Assembly: GCF_000812465.1 (NCBI RefSeq) | Contig: NZ_JWMA01000033.1 | Span: 62,001-126,000, forward strand | Origin: Cupriavidus sp. IDO | GTDB lineage: Bacteria > Pseudomonadota > Gammaproteobacteria > Burkholderiales > Burkholderiaceae | Length of the DNA: 64,000 nt | Reading direction: 5' to 3' | Shown: positions 25,611 through 34,650 of the stretch, piece by piece | How positions within the stretch are numbered: the first letter of the stretch is position 1 | Layout of the letters: the number at the start of each line of letters is the position of its first letter | Made by a program: the position numbers and the translations under genes | The notes under the pieces: generated by a model | What the model saw: the letters and a program-made list of their open reading frames with translations, nothing else | The model's database searches: none | Told to the model about the DNA's origin: nothing

Positions 25611-28600
25611 TCATTCCGCGCTTGCTTCCCGCGCCGGGCTGCCGGCCGTACCGGCGGGCTGTCCGGGCAGGGTGGCGGTGGCACTCTTGCCTTTCCACAG
25701 CCGCCGTAGCCAGGCAGCGAAGTCATCAAGATACGTATAGATCACCGGAACCACCACCAGCGTCAGGATCGACGAGGTGATGATCCCGCCGATCACCGTC
25801 TGGCCCATCGGCGCGCGCTGCTCGGCGCCTTCGCCCAGGCTGAACGCCAGCGGCACCATGCCGAAGATCATGGCCAGCGTGGTCATCAGGATCGGGCGCA
25901 GCCGTACGCGGGCGGCTTCGATCAGCGCTGCCTCGCGCGACAGCGGCGCCTTGCCGTCGGCGCCGTCCACATGCCCGTGCCGGGCCTGGTTGGCAAAGTC
26001 CACCAGCAGGATCGCGTTCTTGGTCACCAGTCCCATCAGCATGATGAAGCCGATGATCGAGAACATGTTCAGCGTGGAGCGGAACAGCAGCAGCGCCGCG
26101 AACACGCCGATCAGCGTCAGCGGCAGCGAGGTCATGATCGCGATCGGCTGGAAGAAGCTGGCGAACTGCGAGGCCAGGATCATGTAGATGAAGATCACCG
26201 CCAGCGCCAGCGCGGACACGGCGTAGCCGAACGACTCGTTCATCGACTTGGTCGAGCCGCCGAAGCGGTATTTGTAGCCGGCGGGCCAGCTCATGCCATC
26301 CAGCGCGGCCTTCACGTCGCGTGCGACCTCGCCCGCCGAGCGGCCGGCCACGTTGGCGGTCAGCTCCACCTCGCGGTTCAGGTCGCGCCGGCTGATCTGG
26401 TTGGCGCCGGTGGTGGGCACCAGGTCGGCGATCTGGCGCAGCGGCACCATCCTGGGCGAGCCGTCGGCGTTGGTCTGGCTGCTGGCGATCATCAGCGCGC
26501 TCAGGTCCGCCATCCCGGTACGCGCGTCCTTGGGCAGGCGCACGCGTACGTCGTAGTTCTGGTCGTCCGGGGCGCGCCACGAGCTGATGGCGTCGCCGGC
26601 CAGCAATGGCCGCAGCGCGTTGCCGATCTGCGCTACGCCCACGCCGAGGTCCGACGCCAGTTCGCGGCGGATGCGCACCTCGATCGTCGGCCGGTCGTCC
26701 TTCATGCTCGAATCCAGGTCCGCCAGCCCGCGTATGGCGGTCATGCGCGCGCTGGCCTTCTTCGACAGCCGCCGCAGTTCATCCAGGTCATCGCCCTGGA
26801 TCGATACCTGGATGGCCTTCTGCCCGCCCGCGCCGTCGGGCATGCCGACCATCGTCAGCGTGATGCCGGCGATGCCCGCCAGCCGTTCGCGGATCAGCGG
26901 GTTCAGCTGCACGGTCGACAGCTTGCGCGCACGCCGGTCGGTCAGGCGCACCGACACCAGCGCGTTATTACGCCCCGATGTGTTTCCCGAATTGATCGTG
27001 GCGTAGGTGTAGGCCACTTCGGGGAAGGACTTGAGCGCTGCCTCGACCTGCCGGACCTTGGCTTCCGTGACGTCGATCGACGTGCCGACCGGCGTGGTGA
27101 AGCCGACCTGCGTTTCGCCCAGGTCAGCGTTGGGCACGAACTCCGTGCCGATCAGCGGCACCAGTGCAAAGCTGCCGAAGAAGGTCACCACGGCGATCAG
27201 TGCCGTGGCCAGGCGATGTTTGAGCGCCCAGCCCAGCATCGCGGCATAGCCATTGCCGAGCTTGTCCATGCGCGCCGAGAACCAGTCCAACAGTCGGCCG
27301 ACCGTGCGGCCATACCAGCTCTTCTTGTTGCCGGTGCCATGCAGGTCGGGGTCATGCCAGACCGAGGACAGCATCGGGTCCAGCGTGAACGAGACGAACA
27401 TCGAGATCAGCACGGCCGCCACCACGGTGATGCCGAACTGGTGGAAGAAGCGCCCGATGATGCCGCCCATGAAGCCCACCGGCAGGAATACCGCCACGAT
27501 CGAGAAGGTGGTGGCCAGCACCGCCAGGCCGATCTCGTTGGTGCCGTCGAGCGCCGCGGTATGGTGGTCCTTGCCCATCAGGTTGTGGCGCACGATGTTC
27601 TCGCGCACCACGATGGCGTCGTCGATCAGCAGGCCCACGCACAGCGACAGCGCCATCAGCGTGATCACGTTGAGCGTAAAGCCGCACATATACATCACGC
27701 CGAAGGTGCCGATCAGCGCGATCGGCAGCGTCAGGCCGGTGATTACCGTGCTGCGCCACGAGCCCAGGAACAGGAACACAATCGCCACGGTCAGCAGCGC
27801 GCCTTCGAGCAGCGTGGAGCGGACTTCCTTGACGCTGCTGCGGATGCCGCGGGCGGTGTCGTTGACCACATTGAGCTGCACGCCGGCCGGGACCAGCTTG
27901 CGCGTCTCTTCGGTCATGCGCACCAGCCCGTCGACGGTGTCGACGGTGTTCTGGCCCTGTGCCTTGACGACGGAGAGGAAGAGGGCGCGCTTGCCGTCGA
28001 GCAGCGCCAGGCTTTCCTGCTCTTCCTGCCCGTCGCGCACGTCGGCGATTTCTCCAAGCGTTACCGGATGGCCGGCGCGGCGCGCGACGATGATGTGACG
28101 GAAGGCGTCGGGGGTCGATACGCGGCCCTTGATCTGCACCACGGTTTCCGTCGCCGAAGAACGCAGTTCGCCGGCCGGCAGCTCCTGGTTCTCGTTGCGG
28201 ATCGCATTCATTACCTGATCGACGCCGATGCCCAGCGCTTCAAGCTGGGCAGGGCGGATGCGGACCTCGACCTCGCGCTTGGTGCCGCCGACGATATTGA
28301 TGGCGCCCACGCCGCGCACGGTTTCCAGCCGCTTGCGCACGATCTGGTCGGCGATGGTGGTCAGCTCGCGCTGGCTGCGGTTCGCGCCCGGCGCATTGGA
28401 GACCGACAGGTAGAAGATCGGCGCATCCGACGGGTCATAGCGCAGCACGCGCGGCTCCTTTACCTCGTCGCGGAATTGCGGGCGGATCAGCGCGATCTTG
28501 TCGCGCACGTCCTGCGCGGCCTGGCCCACGTCGACGCTCAGGTCGAACTTGATGACCACGACCGACGTGCCCTGGTAGGAGTGCGAGAAGATCTCGTCGA

Positions 28601-28829
28601 TGCCGGAGATCGTGTTGACGATCTCCTCGACCTTGCGCGTGACGTCGGACTCCACCGATTCCGGCGCGGCGCCCGGGTACTCGGTCTGCACCACCACCAC
28701 GGGGAAGGTGATGTCGGGAAACTGGTCTACCGGCAGGCGCTGGTACGAGAACAGGCCGACCACGATGAAAGCCATCATCATCATGGTGGCCAGCACCGGG
28801 TTGCGGATCGAAAGGCGGGTGAACCACAT
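25611..28829 (-). CDS. RND multidrug efflux permease (HAE1 family)
   Basis: 1072 residues, the length of an AcrB/MexB/MdtC type permease, with 12 membrane helices in two repeats and two large periplasmic loops. GLLIDDAIVVRENIVRHN in helix 4 has the Asp-Asp pair of the proton relay, and the matching conserved Lys is in GLVTKNAILLVDFAN of helix 10. SIRNPVLATMMMMAF begins helix 1. It exports hydrophobic drugs by proton antiport with its fusion protein (28,850) and an outer-membrane channel. It has a 20-bp gap to the fusion-protein gene, so they share an operon. Confidence 0.95.
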   Translation of the reverse strand: MWFTRLSIRNPVLATMMMMAFIVVGLFSYQRLPVDQFPDITFPVVVVQTEYPGAAPESVESDVTRKVEEIVNTISGIDEIFSHSYQGTSVVVIKFDLSVDVGQAAQDVRDKIALIRPQFRDEVKEPRVLRYDPSDAPIFYLSVSNAPGANRSQRELTTIADQIVRKRLETVRGVGAINIVGGTKREVEVRIRPAQLEALGIGVDQVMNAIRNENQELPAGELRSSATETVVQIKGRVSTPDAFRHIIVARRAGHPVTLGEIADVRDGQEEQESLALLDGKRALFLSVVKAQGQNTVDTVDGLVRMTEETRKLVPAGVQLNVVNDTARGIRSSVKEVRSTLLEGALLTVAIVFLFLGSWRSTVITGLTLPIALIGTFGVMYMCGFTLNVITLMALSLCVGLLIDDAIVVRENIVRHNLMGKDHHTAALDGTNEIGLAVLATTFSIVAVFLPVGFMGGIIGRFFHQFGITVVAAVLISMFVSFTLDPMLSSVWHDPDLHGTGNKKSWYGRTVGRLLDWFSARMDKLGNGYAAMLGWALKHRLATALIAVVTFFGSFALVPLIGTEFVPNADLGETQVGFTTPVGTSIDVTEAKVRQVEAALKSFPEVAYTYATINSGNTSGRNNALVSVRLTDRRARKLSTVQLNPLIRERLAGIAGITLTMVGMPDGAGGQKAIQVSIQGDDLDELRRLSKKASARMTAIRGLADLDSSMKDDRPTIEVRIRRELASDLGVGVAQIGNALRPLLAGDAISSWRAPDDQNYDVRVRLPKDARTGMADLSALMIASSQTNADGSPRMVPLRQIADLVPTTGANQISRRDLNREVELTANVAGRSAGEVARDVKAALDGMSWPAGYKYRFGGSTKSMNESFGYAVSALALAVIFIYMILASQFASFFQPIAIMTSLPLTLIGVFAALLLFRSTLNMFSIIGFIMLMGLVTKNAILLVDFANQARHGHVDGADGKAPLSREAALIEAARVRLRPILMTTLAMIFGMVPLAFSLGEGAEQRAPMGQTVIGGIITSSILTLVVVPVIYTYLDDFAAWLRRLWKGKSATATLPGQPAGTAGSPAREASAE

Positions 28830-28849
28830 GGCGGCTTGCCCTCCGGCCC

Positions 28850-29968
28850 TCAGGCCTTGACGCGCTTGACCTGGCTGCCCGTGCGCAGGGTGCCGAGGTT
28901 GTTGCGCACGATCTCGGTGCCGGCGTCGAGGCCGGAAACGATCTCCACCAGGCCGCTCGCTTCGTCGCGGATGCCGAGCTGCACGGGACGTTCAGTCAGC
29001 GTGTCCTTCTCGATGACATAGACGAAGGCACGGTCGCCCTCGGTGCGTACCGACGAGGCAGGCACGGCAATGACACCGTCACGCTTGCCGAGCACCAGCG
29101 CGCCGCGCGCGAACATGCCCGCGCGCAGCCTGCCGTCTGCATTCTCGACCCGCACATAGACCATGACGCTGCGCGTGCCCTGGCTCACCGCCGGGTTGAT
29201 GCGCACCAGCTTGCCGGCAATGCGGCCGGTGCCTTCGACGTCGAGCTGGACGGACTGCCCGACCGAGGCGCGCGCGACATCCGCCATCGGGATCGGCGCT
29301 TCCAGTTCCAGCACGCGCAGGTCGACCACATCGATCAGGCGGGTGTCGGGCGAGACCTTCTCGCCGGGCTGCACGGCCCGTGCCGCGACCACGCCGTCGA
29401 GCGGCGCCTTGACCACGGTGTCGGCGAGCGCCTTCTGCGCAACCCCCAGTCCGCCCTGGGCCGCGTCGAGATTGGCGCGGGCGACATCGAGGTTGGACTG
29501 GTAGTTGTCGAACGCCGTCCTAGAAATAAAGCCCTTGCCGACCAGCTCGCGATTGCGCTCCCAGGTCTGGCGCGAATTCTCGTACTGGCCCTTGGCCGCC
29601 AGCATCTGGCCGCGCGCCTGCGCAGCCTTGGCTTCGTACTCGGTCGGGTCGATGCGCACGATGACCTGGCCCGCGCGCACGGCCTCGCCCTCGCGCACCA
29701 GCACCTGCTGCACCTCGCCCGACACCTTGGCCTTGACCGAGGCCTGGTTCAGCGCGCGCAGGCTGCCCGACAGCGGCAGCGAAACCTGCAGGTCCCGTGC
29801 GGCCACGCTGACGAGGTCCGTCTGCAGGAATTCCACCATGGCCGCGGCCGTCGACTGCGCGGCGGCCTGCGCCTGCCTTGCGCTTCCCGCCTTGCGCACG
29901 GCAGCGGTGGCGCTCAGTACCGCGATGGCGCCGAACACGGCGATCAGGATCTTCTTGCTTCGTTTCAT
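28850..29968 (-). CDS. RND efflux periplasmic adaptor (membrane-fusion protein)
   Basis: 372 residues. An N-terminal anchor or signal (about 8-25) precedes the lipoyl-like domain (ASVKAKVSGEVQQVLVREGEAVRAGQVIVRID) and the alpha-hairpin (about 115-185). The second lipoyl half is TVVKAPLDGVVAARAVQPGEKV, followed by beta-barrel and membrane-proximal domains. There is no lipobox Cys, so it probably keeps its N-terminal helix in the membrane. It links the permease encoded downstream with an outer-membrane channel, perhaps the TolC at 22.9 kb. It lies 58 bp after the TetR gene. Confidence 0.93.
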   Translation of the reverse strand: MKRSKKILIAVFGAIAVLSATAAVRKAGSARQAQAAAQSTAAAMVEFLQTDLVSVAARDLQVSLPLSGSLRALNQASVKAKVSGEVQQVLVREGEAVRAGQVIVRIDPTEYEAKAAQARGQMLAAKGQYENSRQTWERNRELVGKGFISRTAFDNYQSNLDVARANLDAAQGGLGVAQKALADTVVKAPLDGVVAARAVQPGEKVSPDTRLIDVVDLRVLELEAPIPMADVARASVGQSVQLDVEGTGRIAGKLVRINPAVSQGTRSVMVYVRVENADGRLRAGMFARGALVLGKRDGVIAVPASSVRTEGDRAFVYVIEKDTLTERPVQLGIRDEASGLVEIVSGLDAGTEIVRNNLGTLRTGSQVKRVKA

Positions 29969-30000
29969 TGTTGTTTTGTCTCTGGTCCGCGGCGGGACTT

Positions 30001-30056
30001 AGCCGTCCGCTTTGTCGTCTGCGTTCTCAGCCGTCCGCTTTGTCGTCTGCGTTCTC
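30001..30056. repeat. Perfect 28-bp tandem duplication at the TetR 3' end
   Basis: Bases 30,001-30,028 and 30,029-30,056 are identical (unit begins AGCCGTCCGCTTTGTCGTCT). The second copy encodes the last codons of the TetR protein and the first lies just past its stop. With one copy the frame would end in TAA at the same residue; the duplication changes the stop to TGA without changing the protein. Confidence 0.9.
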
Positions 30057-30785
30057 GCGCTGGGCCAGCATTTCCTCCCGGATCCGCTCCCAGGCATAGG
30101 GTCCCACCTGCGGGGGCAGGGGCCTGTTGCGCGCTTCGCCGGTCGTCAGCCCGAACAGCAGCATTTCCAGCAGGTTGTCCAGGAAGGCATCGGGATCGAT
30201 CTCCTTGGTTGCGGTCGCGCCAAATGCGCGTTGCCACAGCATCAGGAACACCAGCGGCGCGCAGATCAGCGTGGTGGTGGGGTTGGGCGGCATATCGCGC
30301 AGTTCCCCGCGTGCCACGCCGCGCGCCAGCACCCTGGCGAACAGCTCGTCGCCCGGCACCATGACTTCCTCGTGGTAGAAGCGGGCGATGTCAGGGAAGT
30401 TGCCGGACTCCGCCATGATCAGCTTGGTCAGCCCGGCCACGGGCGTCGCGCCGATCAGGCCCCACCAGCCACGCAACAGCTCGCGCAGCAGTTCGGGCGT
30501 GCTGCCCTCGAAGTTGTCGACCAGGTCGGTACCCCTGGCCAGGGCCGGCACCAGGTTTTCGCGGACCACCGTCTTGAACAGTTCTTCCTTGTTGGCGAAG
30601 TAGAGATAGACGGTGCCTTTGGAAACGCCGGCGGCCGCGGCCACGTCTTCCAGGCGCGTGGCGGCATAGCCGCGTTCCACAAAGAGTTCGAGGGCGGCCG
30701 CCACCAGTTCCTGCGGGCGGGCTGCCTTGCGGCGGCTCCAGCGCCGGGAATCGGCGTCCTTCTGGGGGGCGGAAGACTTGTTCAC
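30027..30785 (-). CDS. TetR-family transcriptional regulator of the RND pump
   Basis: About 252 residues from the GTG at 30,785. The HTH is in the first third (ELVAAALELFVERGYAATRL, EDVAAAAGVSKGTVYLYF, ANKEELFKTVV), and the rest is the helical ligand domain. The Arg/Lys-rich N-terminal tail (SRRWSRRKAARPQ) is common in this group. It is upstream of, and on the same strand as, the fusion protein and permease genes, so it probably represses the pump and itself. A TTG at 30,884 opens the frame further, but that part overlaps the predicted promoter at 30,852-30,880, so the GTG is preferred. Confidence 0.88.
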   Translation of the reverse strand: MNKSSAPQKDADSRRWSRRKAARPQELVAAALELFVERGYAATRLEDVAAAAGVSKGTVYLYFANKEELFKTVVRENLVPALARGTDLVDNFEGSTPELLRELLRGWWGLIGATPVAGLTKLIMAESGNFPDIARFYHEEVMVPGDELFARVLARGVARGELRDMPPNPTTTLICAPLVFLMLWQRAFGATATKEIDPDAFLDNLLEMLLFGLTTGEARNRPLPPQVGPYAWERIREEMLAQRENADDKADG

Positions 30786-30851
30786 GTGGATCTGGTCTGT
30801 GTCGGCAGGCCGTTGCGAGGGCAGCTTAATGTTAATAACTTGTGGGTCAGT

Positions 30852-30880
30852 AATGTAGAGTAGCCAATCTGGAGGGTCAA
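30852..30880 (-). promoter_or_regulatory. Predicted sigma-70 promoter of the TetR-RND operon
   Basis: On the minus strand, TTGACC (30,880-30,875) and TACATT (30,857-30,852) are separated by exactly 17 bases. The -35 matches consensus in five of six positions and the -10 in four of six. Transcription would start near 30,845, about 60 bp before the GTG. AT-rich sequence with TTAATGTTAATAACTT follows (30,826-30,842) and could be the repressor site. Confidence 0.5.
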
Positions 30881-31052
30881 GCAAGCCCGGCGGAAGGAGG
30901 GGGCTCGGGCGAGGTGTGCACGCGACAGGTGATCTGAAGGCTACGTTTTTGCCGCTGTTGCCCGATGTTTCAGATTTCCGTCTGGCTCCTCAATCGGCCT
31001 CGGGCACAATGGCGCCTTTGCTTCGCCTTGCCGGTTCGCCTGAACCATTGCC

Positions 31053-31358
31053 ATGACCTGCCTGTCTGACGTTTCCTGCCGCGAAGGCTGCGGCGCCTGC
31101 TGTATCGCGCCGTCGATCGCCTCGCCGTTGCCCGGCATGCCTGACGGCAAGCCGGCCGGTGTGCCCTGCGCCCAGTTGTTGCCCGATTCGCGCTGCGCGG
31201 TATTCGGGCGGCCCGAACGGCCGGCATTCTGCGGTGGCCTGAAGCCTTCCGCCGAAATGTGCGGAGACTCGCGCGAGGCCGCGCTGCACTGGCTGACGCG
31301 GCTGGAAATCCTTACCGCGCCGGGGCGCCCGCAATCGGGTGCATGCGATTCGCGCTGA
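31053..31358 (+). CDS. YkgJ-family cysteine-cluster protein
   Basis: 101 residues with nine cysteines, among them Cys3, Cys9, Cys13, Cys16 and Cys17 in CREGCGACC, and further ones in PCAQL, RCAVF, FCGGL and MCGDS. This spacing is the YkgJ (CxxCxxxxCC) zinc- or iron-binding family of unknown function. It lies 24 bp before the DUF1439 gene on the same strand, a pairing seen in related genomes as far as I recall. The region upstream (30,885-31,052) is intergenic and should carry its promoter. Confidence 0.85.
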   Translation: MTCLSDVSCREGCGACCIAPSIASPLPGMPDGKPAGVPCAQLLPDSRCAVFGRPERPAFCGGLKPSAEMCGDSREAALHWLTRLEILTAPGRPQSGACDSR

Positions 31359-31381
31359 ACCCCACTGCAATCGGAGGCAAT

Positions 31382-31942
31382 ATGACCCGGATCACCCGCC
31401 GCCGCTGGCTTGCCATTGCGGCCACGTCCACGGCGGCCGCCTGGCTGGCCGCTTGCGGCGCCTTCCGCAACGAATACACCTTTTCGCAAAGCCAGCTGCA
31501 GTCGGCGCTGGAGCGCAAGTTTCCGTTCAACAAACGCTATCTCGAACTGTTCGACATCCAGCTCGCCAACCCGCAGCTGACGCTGGATCCGGCGCGCAAT
31601 CGTGTCAACGTGCAGTTCGACGCCACCGTTGATAACAAGCTGTTCTTCCGCCAGGCGCTGACCGGGCGCTTCGCCCTGGACAGCGGCCTGCGCTATGACC
31701 CGGATACCCGCTCGGTCGTGCTGCAGGACCCGGAGGTGCGGCAGTTCGACGTGCAGGGGTTGCCCGGCCAGTTCTCGCGCCAGCTCAATGCGCTTGGCGG
31801 CATCCTGGCCGAGCAGCTGCTGCAAGGCTATCCGCTGTATACGTTCCGTCCGGACCAGTTGCACATCGCGGGCGCCAATGTAGAGCCCGGTACAATCACC
31901 GTTTTGCCTGACGGCATTAACGTCAAGGTCAATCGCCCCTGA
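31382..31942 (+). CDS. DUF1439 lipoprotein
   Basis: About 186 residues. A twin-Arg-like start (MTRITRRRWLAIAATSTAAA) leads to the lipobox LAAC at about residue 25, so it is probably a lipidated envelope protein. The remainder is the DUF1439 (YceB-like) fold with alternating beta-strands: YTFSQSQLQSALERKFPFNK, then LELFDIQLANPQLTLDP and IAGANVEPGTITVLPDG. YceB relatives have a tubular lipid-binding-type fold, but the role is not known. GGAGG lies 7 bp before the ATG at 31,382. Confidence 0.85.
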   Translation: MTRITRRRWLAIAATSTAAAWLAACGAFRNEYTFSQSQLQSALERKFPFNKRYLELFDIQLANPQLTLDPARNRVNVQFDATVDNKLFFRQALTGRFALDSGLRYDPDTRSVVLQDPEVRQFDVQGLPGQFSRQLNALGGILAEQLLQGYPLYTFRPDQLHIAGANVEPGTITVLPDGINVKVNRP

Positions 31943-32002
31943 AGGCAGCGCGGTCCGGGCAATATCCGGGTCTCGCTTCACGTCAACGTTTTCCGATCCC
32001 GC

Positions 32003-32884
32003 ATGGAAATTGCACTCGCCCTGAAAGCCGTGATACTCGGCATCGTCGAAGGACTGACCGAGTTCCTCCCCATCTCCAGTACCGGCCACCTGATCCTGGC
32101 CGGCCAGTTGCTGGACTTCAATGACGAGAAAGGCAAGATTTTCGAGATCGTCATCCAGTTCGGCGCGATCCTCGCGGTGTGCTGGGAATTCCGCCGGCGC
32201 ATCGGCGATGTAGTGAGCGGGCTGGCGTCCGATCCCAAGGCGCAGCGGTTTGCCATCAACGTCATCGTTGCGACCGTGCCTGCCATTGTGCTGGCGCTGG
32301 TGTTCGGCAAATGGATCAAGGCCCATTTGTTCAATCCGGTCACGGTGGCACTGGCCTTCATCGTCGGCGGCGTGGTGATCCTGCTGGCCGAGCGGCGCGA
32401 GGCCCGCCGCGGCCAGGTTTCGCATCCGAAGGGCAATGCGCTGCTGGAGGCGGCCAAGGCCGGCGCGCCGCGCATCGAATCGGTCGATGACCTGAACTGG
32501 CGGGATGCGCTCAAGGTGGGCCTCGCCCAGTGCTTCGCGCTGGTGCCGGGCACGTCTCGCTCCGGCGCGACCATCATCGGCGGCATGCTGTTCGGGCTGT
32601 CGCGCCAGGTGGCCACCGAGTTCTCGTTCTTTCTCGCGATTCCGGTGATCTTCGGCGCGACTGTCTACGAACTGTACAAGGCGCGGGCCCTGCTGTCGGC
32701 GGACGACATCGGCCTCTTCGGCGTGGGCTTCGTGTTCGCGTTCCTGTCTGCCTTCCTGTGCGTGCGCTGGCTGCTGCGTTTTGTCGCCACGCATGACTTC
32801 AAGCCCTTTGCCTGGTACCGGATCGTCTTCGGCATCATCGTGCTGGCAACGGCGTACTCGGGGCTGGTGTCCTGGCACGCCTGA
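32003..32884 (+). CDS. uppP: Undecaprenyl-diphosphate phosphatase
   Basis: 293 residues, eight membrane helices. [22 protein letters not shown] holds the (E/Q)xxxE motif and the PGxSRSxxT-like pair, and [20 protein letters not shown] is the second signature with the catalytic Arg and Ser. It removes a phosphate from undecaprenyl diphosphate on the periplasmic side and so recycles the carrier used for peptidoglycan and for the O-antigen made by the first third of the window. High activity gives bacitracin resistance. A bidirectional terminator follows at 32,906. Confidence 0.96.
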   Translation: MEIALALKAVILGIVEGLTEFLPISSTGHLILAGQLLDFNDEKGKIFEIVIQFGAILAVCWEFRRRIGDVVSGLASDPKAQRFAINVIVATVPAIVLALVFGKWIKAHLFNPVTVALAFIVGGVVILLAERREARRGQVSHPKGNALLEAAKAGAPRIESVDDLNWRDALKVGLAQCFALVPGTSRSGATIIGGMLFGLSRQVATEFSFFLAIPVIFGATVYELYKARALLSADDIGLFGVGFVFAFLSAFLCVRWLLRFVATHDFKPFAWYRIVFGIIVLATAYSGLVSWHA

Positions 32885-32905
32885 GCATCCAGGGCGTCAG
32901 AAATG

Positions 32906-32937
32906 AAAAAGGCGTGGCCGATGTGCCACGCCTTTTT
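32906..32937. terminator. Bidirectional terminator between uppP and trmB
   Basis: AAAAAGGCGTGGC (32,906-32,918) and GCCACGCCTTTTT (32,925-32,937) form a 13-bp stem with loop CGATGT. A run of five T follows in both directions. It stands between two convergent genes and serves both. Confidence 0.9.
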
Positions 32938-32956
32938 GCATTCCGGCCGCTGCGCG

Positions 32957-33745
32957 TTAGGCGCGCTTGCGGAAAATCACGTCCCACACGCCGTGCCCCA
33001 GCCGCACGCCCCGGCGCTCGAACTTGGTGATGGGGCGGTAGTCCGGTCGCTCGGAAAAACCGTCGGCGGCGGATGACGTATTGACCAGGCTCGGCTCGCC
33101 GGCAAGCACTTCGACCATCTGGTGGGCGTACTCCTCCCAGTCGGTCGCGCAATGGATGTAGCCGCCGGGCTTGAGCCGGCTGGCGAGCAGCTTCACCAGC
33201 GGCGGCTGCACCAGCCGGCGCTTGTTGTGGCGCTTCTTGTGCCAGGGATCGGGGAAATAGATGTGGACGCCATCGAGGCAATCCTCGGTCAGCATATGCG
33301 CGATGACCTCGACGGCGTCGTGCTGGATGATCCGCACATTGGCCAGGCCGCGCTCGTCAATCAGCTTGAGCAGCGCGCCCACGCCGGGTTCATGCACCTC
33401 GCAGCCCAGGAAGTTGTCCAGCGGACGCAGGCCGGCGATATGCGCGGTGGTCTCGCCCATTCCGAAGCCGATCTCCAGGATCGACGGCGCTTGGCGGCCA
33501 AACGTCGCTTCCCAATCGAGCGGCTGCGGCGCGTACGGCACCATCATGCGCGGGCCGACTTCCTCGATAGCCCGCTGCTGCCCGGTCGAAGTCCGTCCCG
33601 CGCGGCGCACGAACGAACGGATCCGGCGCGGATGCGCTACGCCTTCGGGGTCGGCGGGGGAGGGGACGGGCGGCTGCTGGGCGTTGTCGACCTGTGTGGC
33701 GTCATCGGCCGGCGTCGGTTCAGTGCTGGGGTCTTGGGGAAGCAT
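32957..33745 (-). CDS. trmB: tRNA (guanine(46)-N7)-methyltransferase
   Basis: 262 residues from the ATG at 33,745. A Pro/Ala-rich N-terminal tail leads to [28 protein letters not shown] (SAM motif I), [33 protein letters not shown] (the TrmB signature) and the tail [18 protein letters not shown]. It makes m7G46 in the variable loop of several tRNAs. The frame is open to 34,027, but homology and length point to 33,745. No ribosome-binding site precedes that ATG: the bases just before it are the T-run of a hairpin (33,752-33,795). Confidence 0.93.
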   Translation of the reverse strand: MLPQDPSTEPTPADDATQVDNAQQPPVPSPADPEGVAHPRRIRSFVRRAGRTSTGQQRAIEEVGPRMMVPYAPQPLDWEATFGRQAPSILEIGFGMGETTAHIAGLRPLDNFLGCEVHEPGVGALLKLIDERGLANVRIIQHDAVEVIAHMLTEDCLDGVHIYFPDPWHKKRHNKRRLVQPPLVKLLASRLKPGGYIHCATDWEEYAHQMVEVLAGEPSLVNTSSAADGFSERPDYRPITKFERRGVRLGHGVWDVIFRKRA

Positions 33746-33751
33746 GGCAAC

Positions 33752-33795
33752 AAAAAAGCCGCCGGGCAGATCACCGTAACGGTGACAAAGGCGGC
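33752..33795 (-). promoter_or_regulatory. trmB: Terminator-like hairpin touching the trmB start
   Basis: On the minus strand, GCCGCC (33,795-33,790), an inner stem TCACCG-TTA-CGGTGA (33,785-33,771) and GGCGGC (33,763-33,758) are followed by six T. This is a two-tier hairpin with a U-run, the form of a rho-independent terminator, and it ends six bases before the trmB ATG. It could be an attenuator, the end of a small leader RNA, or the end of an upstream transcript. Confidence 0.5.
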
Positions 33796-34650
33796 CTATC
33801 TCGACGGGAAGCGCAAGGGGTGGTGGGAACATAACACAGCCCCAGCCCAGGGAACAAAAACGGTTAATTCTCGTGCCCATTGGGTGGGGCCGTATTATGT
33901 ACTGCGACGTCCTTCTTCGGCAAGCGAAGCTAAAGGTCTTCAGACGTCCCCAGCTCATGCGGATGGGCGAGTCCTGCTTTGAAAACCAAGACAGTATTGG
34001 ATATGCGCATCGACGATGGGATGCCATGGCCTACTTGCTGGGCAGATTTTGGGAGCCTGACATCTGGGTAAGCGAGGCTGCCCGCCTTGTCTGGCAGCAT
34101 TCCCACAGGCCACCGCTCAGGACGCACTGATTATGCCTCCAGGCGCAACAATTCATGCAAAATCGGTCTTTGTCAAATGCTGGCAGAGCAGGTCTAATCA
34201 CGCAGGTGCGCCCCGCGGCATATGTCGATGTGACTGTTGCGCATCGCCTGCCGGAAGAGACCCAGTATCTGCATATAAGCGGTCCTTGGGAGTTGTTGCG
34301 TACGCCCGGTTCGCGACGCCGAAGGCAACAGGTGTGCCGAGACGGAAACTCGCGAGATCGCATGCAGGGATTCCAGACTGGAGACTTGGGTGCACGCCTT
34401 ATTGCCCACTGGCAATAAGCCGGGAACCTACGTTGTCTGCGTAGCGGTTCGAGCGACTGGCAATTTCACTATCCACCGCGGCAGTGATGTGGTCCAAGGC
34501 ATTGCGCATCGACATTGAGCCGGCTCCAACGGAGTGACGGATACCGACACACAAGGATAGCTAAGACCAAGGAGTAGCGGGAGAAGGCCGAGTTACGCAC
34601 GGCGCGCTATCCCTTCCCGGCCTGAAGGCCGAGGTTTCCCGCGCATCCGG
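33796..34650. other. Chromosome/ICE junction region, mostly non-coding
   Basis: About 850 bp between trmB and the parB gene. Short frames exist on both strands but none matches a known family. The stretch 33,905-33,960 has dyads (GACGTC twice, and CTTCG-N5-CGAAG) that could fold as part of a trmB leader. In related elements ParA and DnaB genes should stand here, and neither is present. No tRNA and no obvious att repeat could be found, so the exact left end of the element is not placed. Confidence 0.4.
34399..34515 (-). CDS. Short ORF, hypothetical 38-residue protein
   Basis: The minus strand reads MSMRNALDHITAAVDSEIAS and continues 18 residues to a TAA. The sequence is helical and has the balance of a real protein. 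The frame stays open after the stop down to 34,198, so it may be the start of a decayed gene. No family is recognised and no clear ribosome-binding site is seen. Low confidence. Confidence 0.25.
   Translation of the reverse strand: MSMRNALDHITAAVDSEIASRSNRYADNVGSRLIASGQ

Noticed and set aside
25971-29021. 1016-codon open frame on the plus strand
   Set aside because: It is the antisense shadow of the RND permease. Its composition (His, Arg, Asp, Gln rich with no hydrophobic core) is typical of shadows.
30941-32878. Very long open frame on the minus strand (645 codons)
   Set aside because: It runs antisense to the YkgJ, DUF1439 and uppP genes, which have clear family motifs and ribosome-binding sites. 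The frame is open because of GC-rich codon bias.
33740-33970. Mn2+ (yybP-ykoY) riboswitch before trmB
   Set aside because: The hairpins are suggestive, but the conserved GGGGAGUAG element is not present, so I keep only the attenuator-like call.
33750-34650. tRNA gene as the ICE attachment site
   Set aside because: No cloverleaf or conserved TTCRANY loop in a tRNA-like setting was found near the left end.
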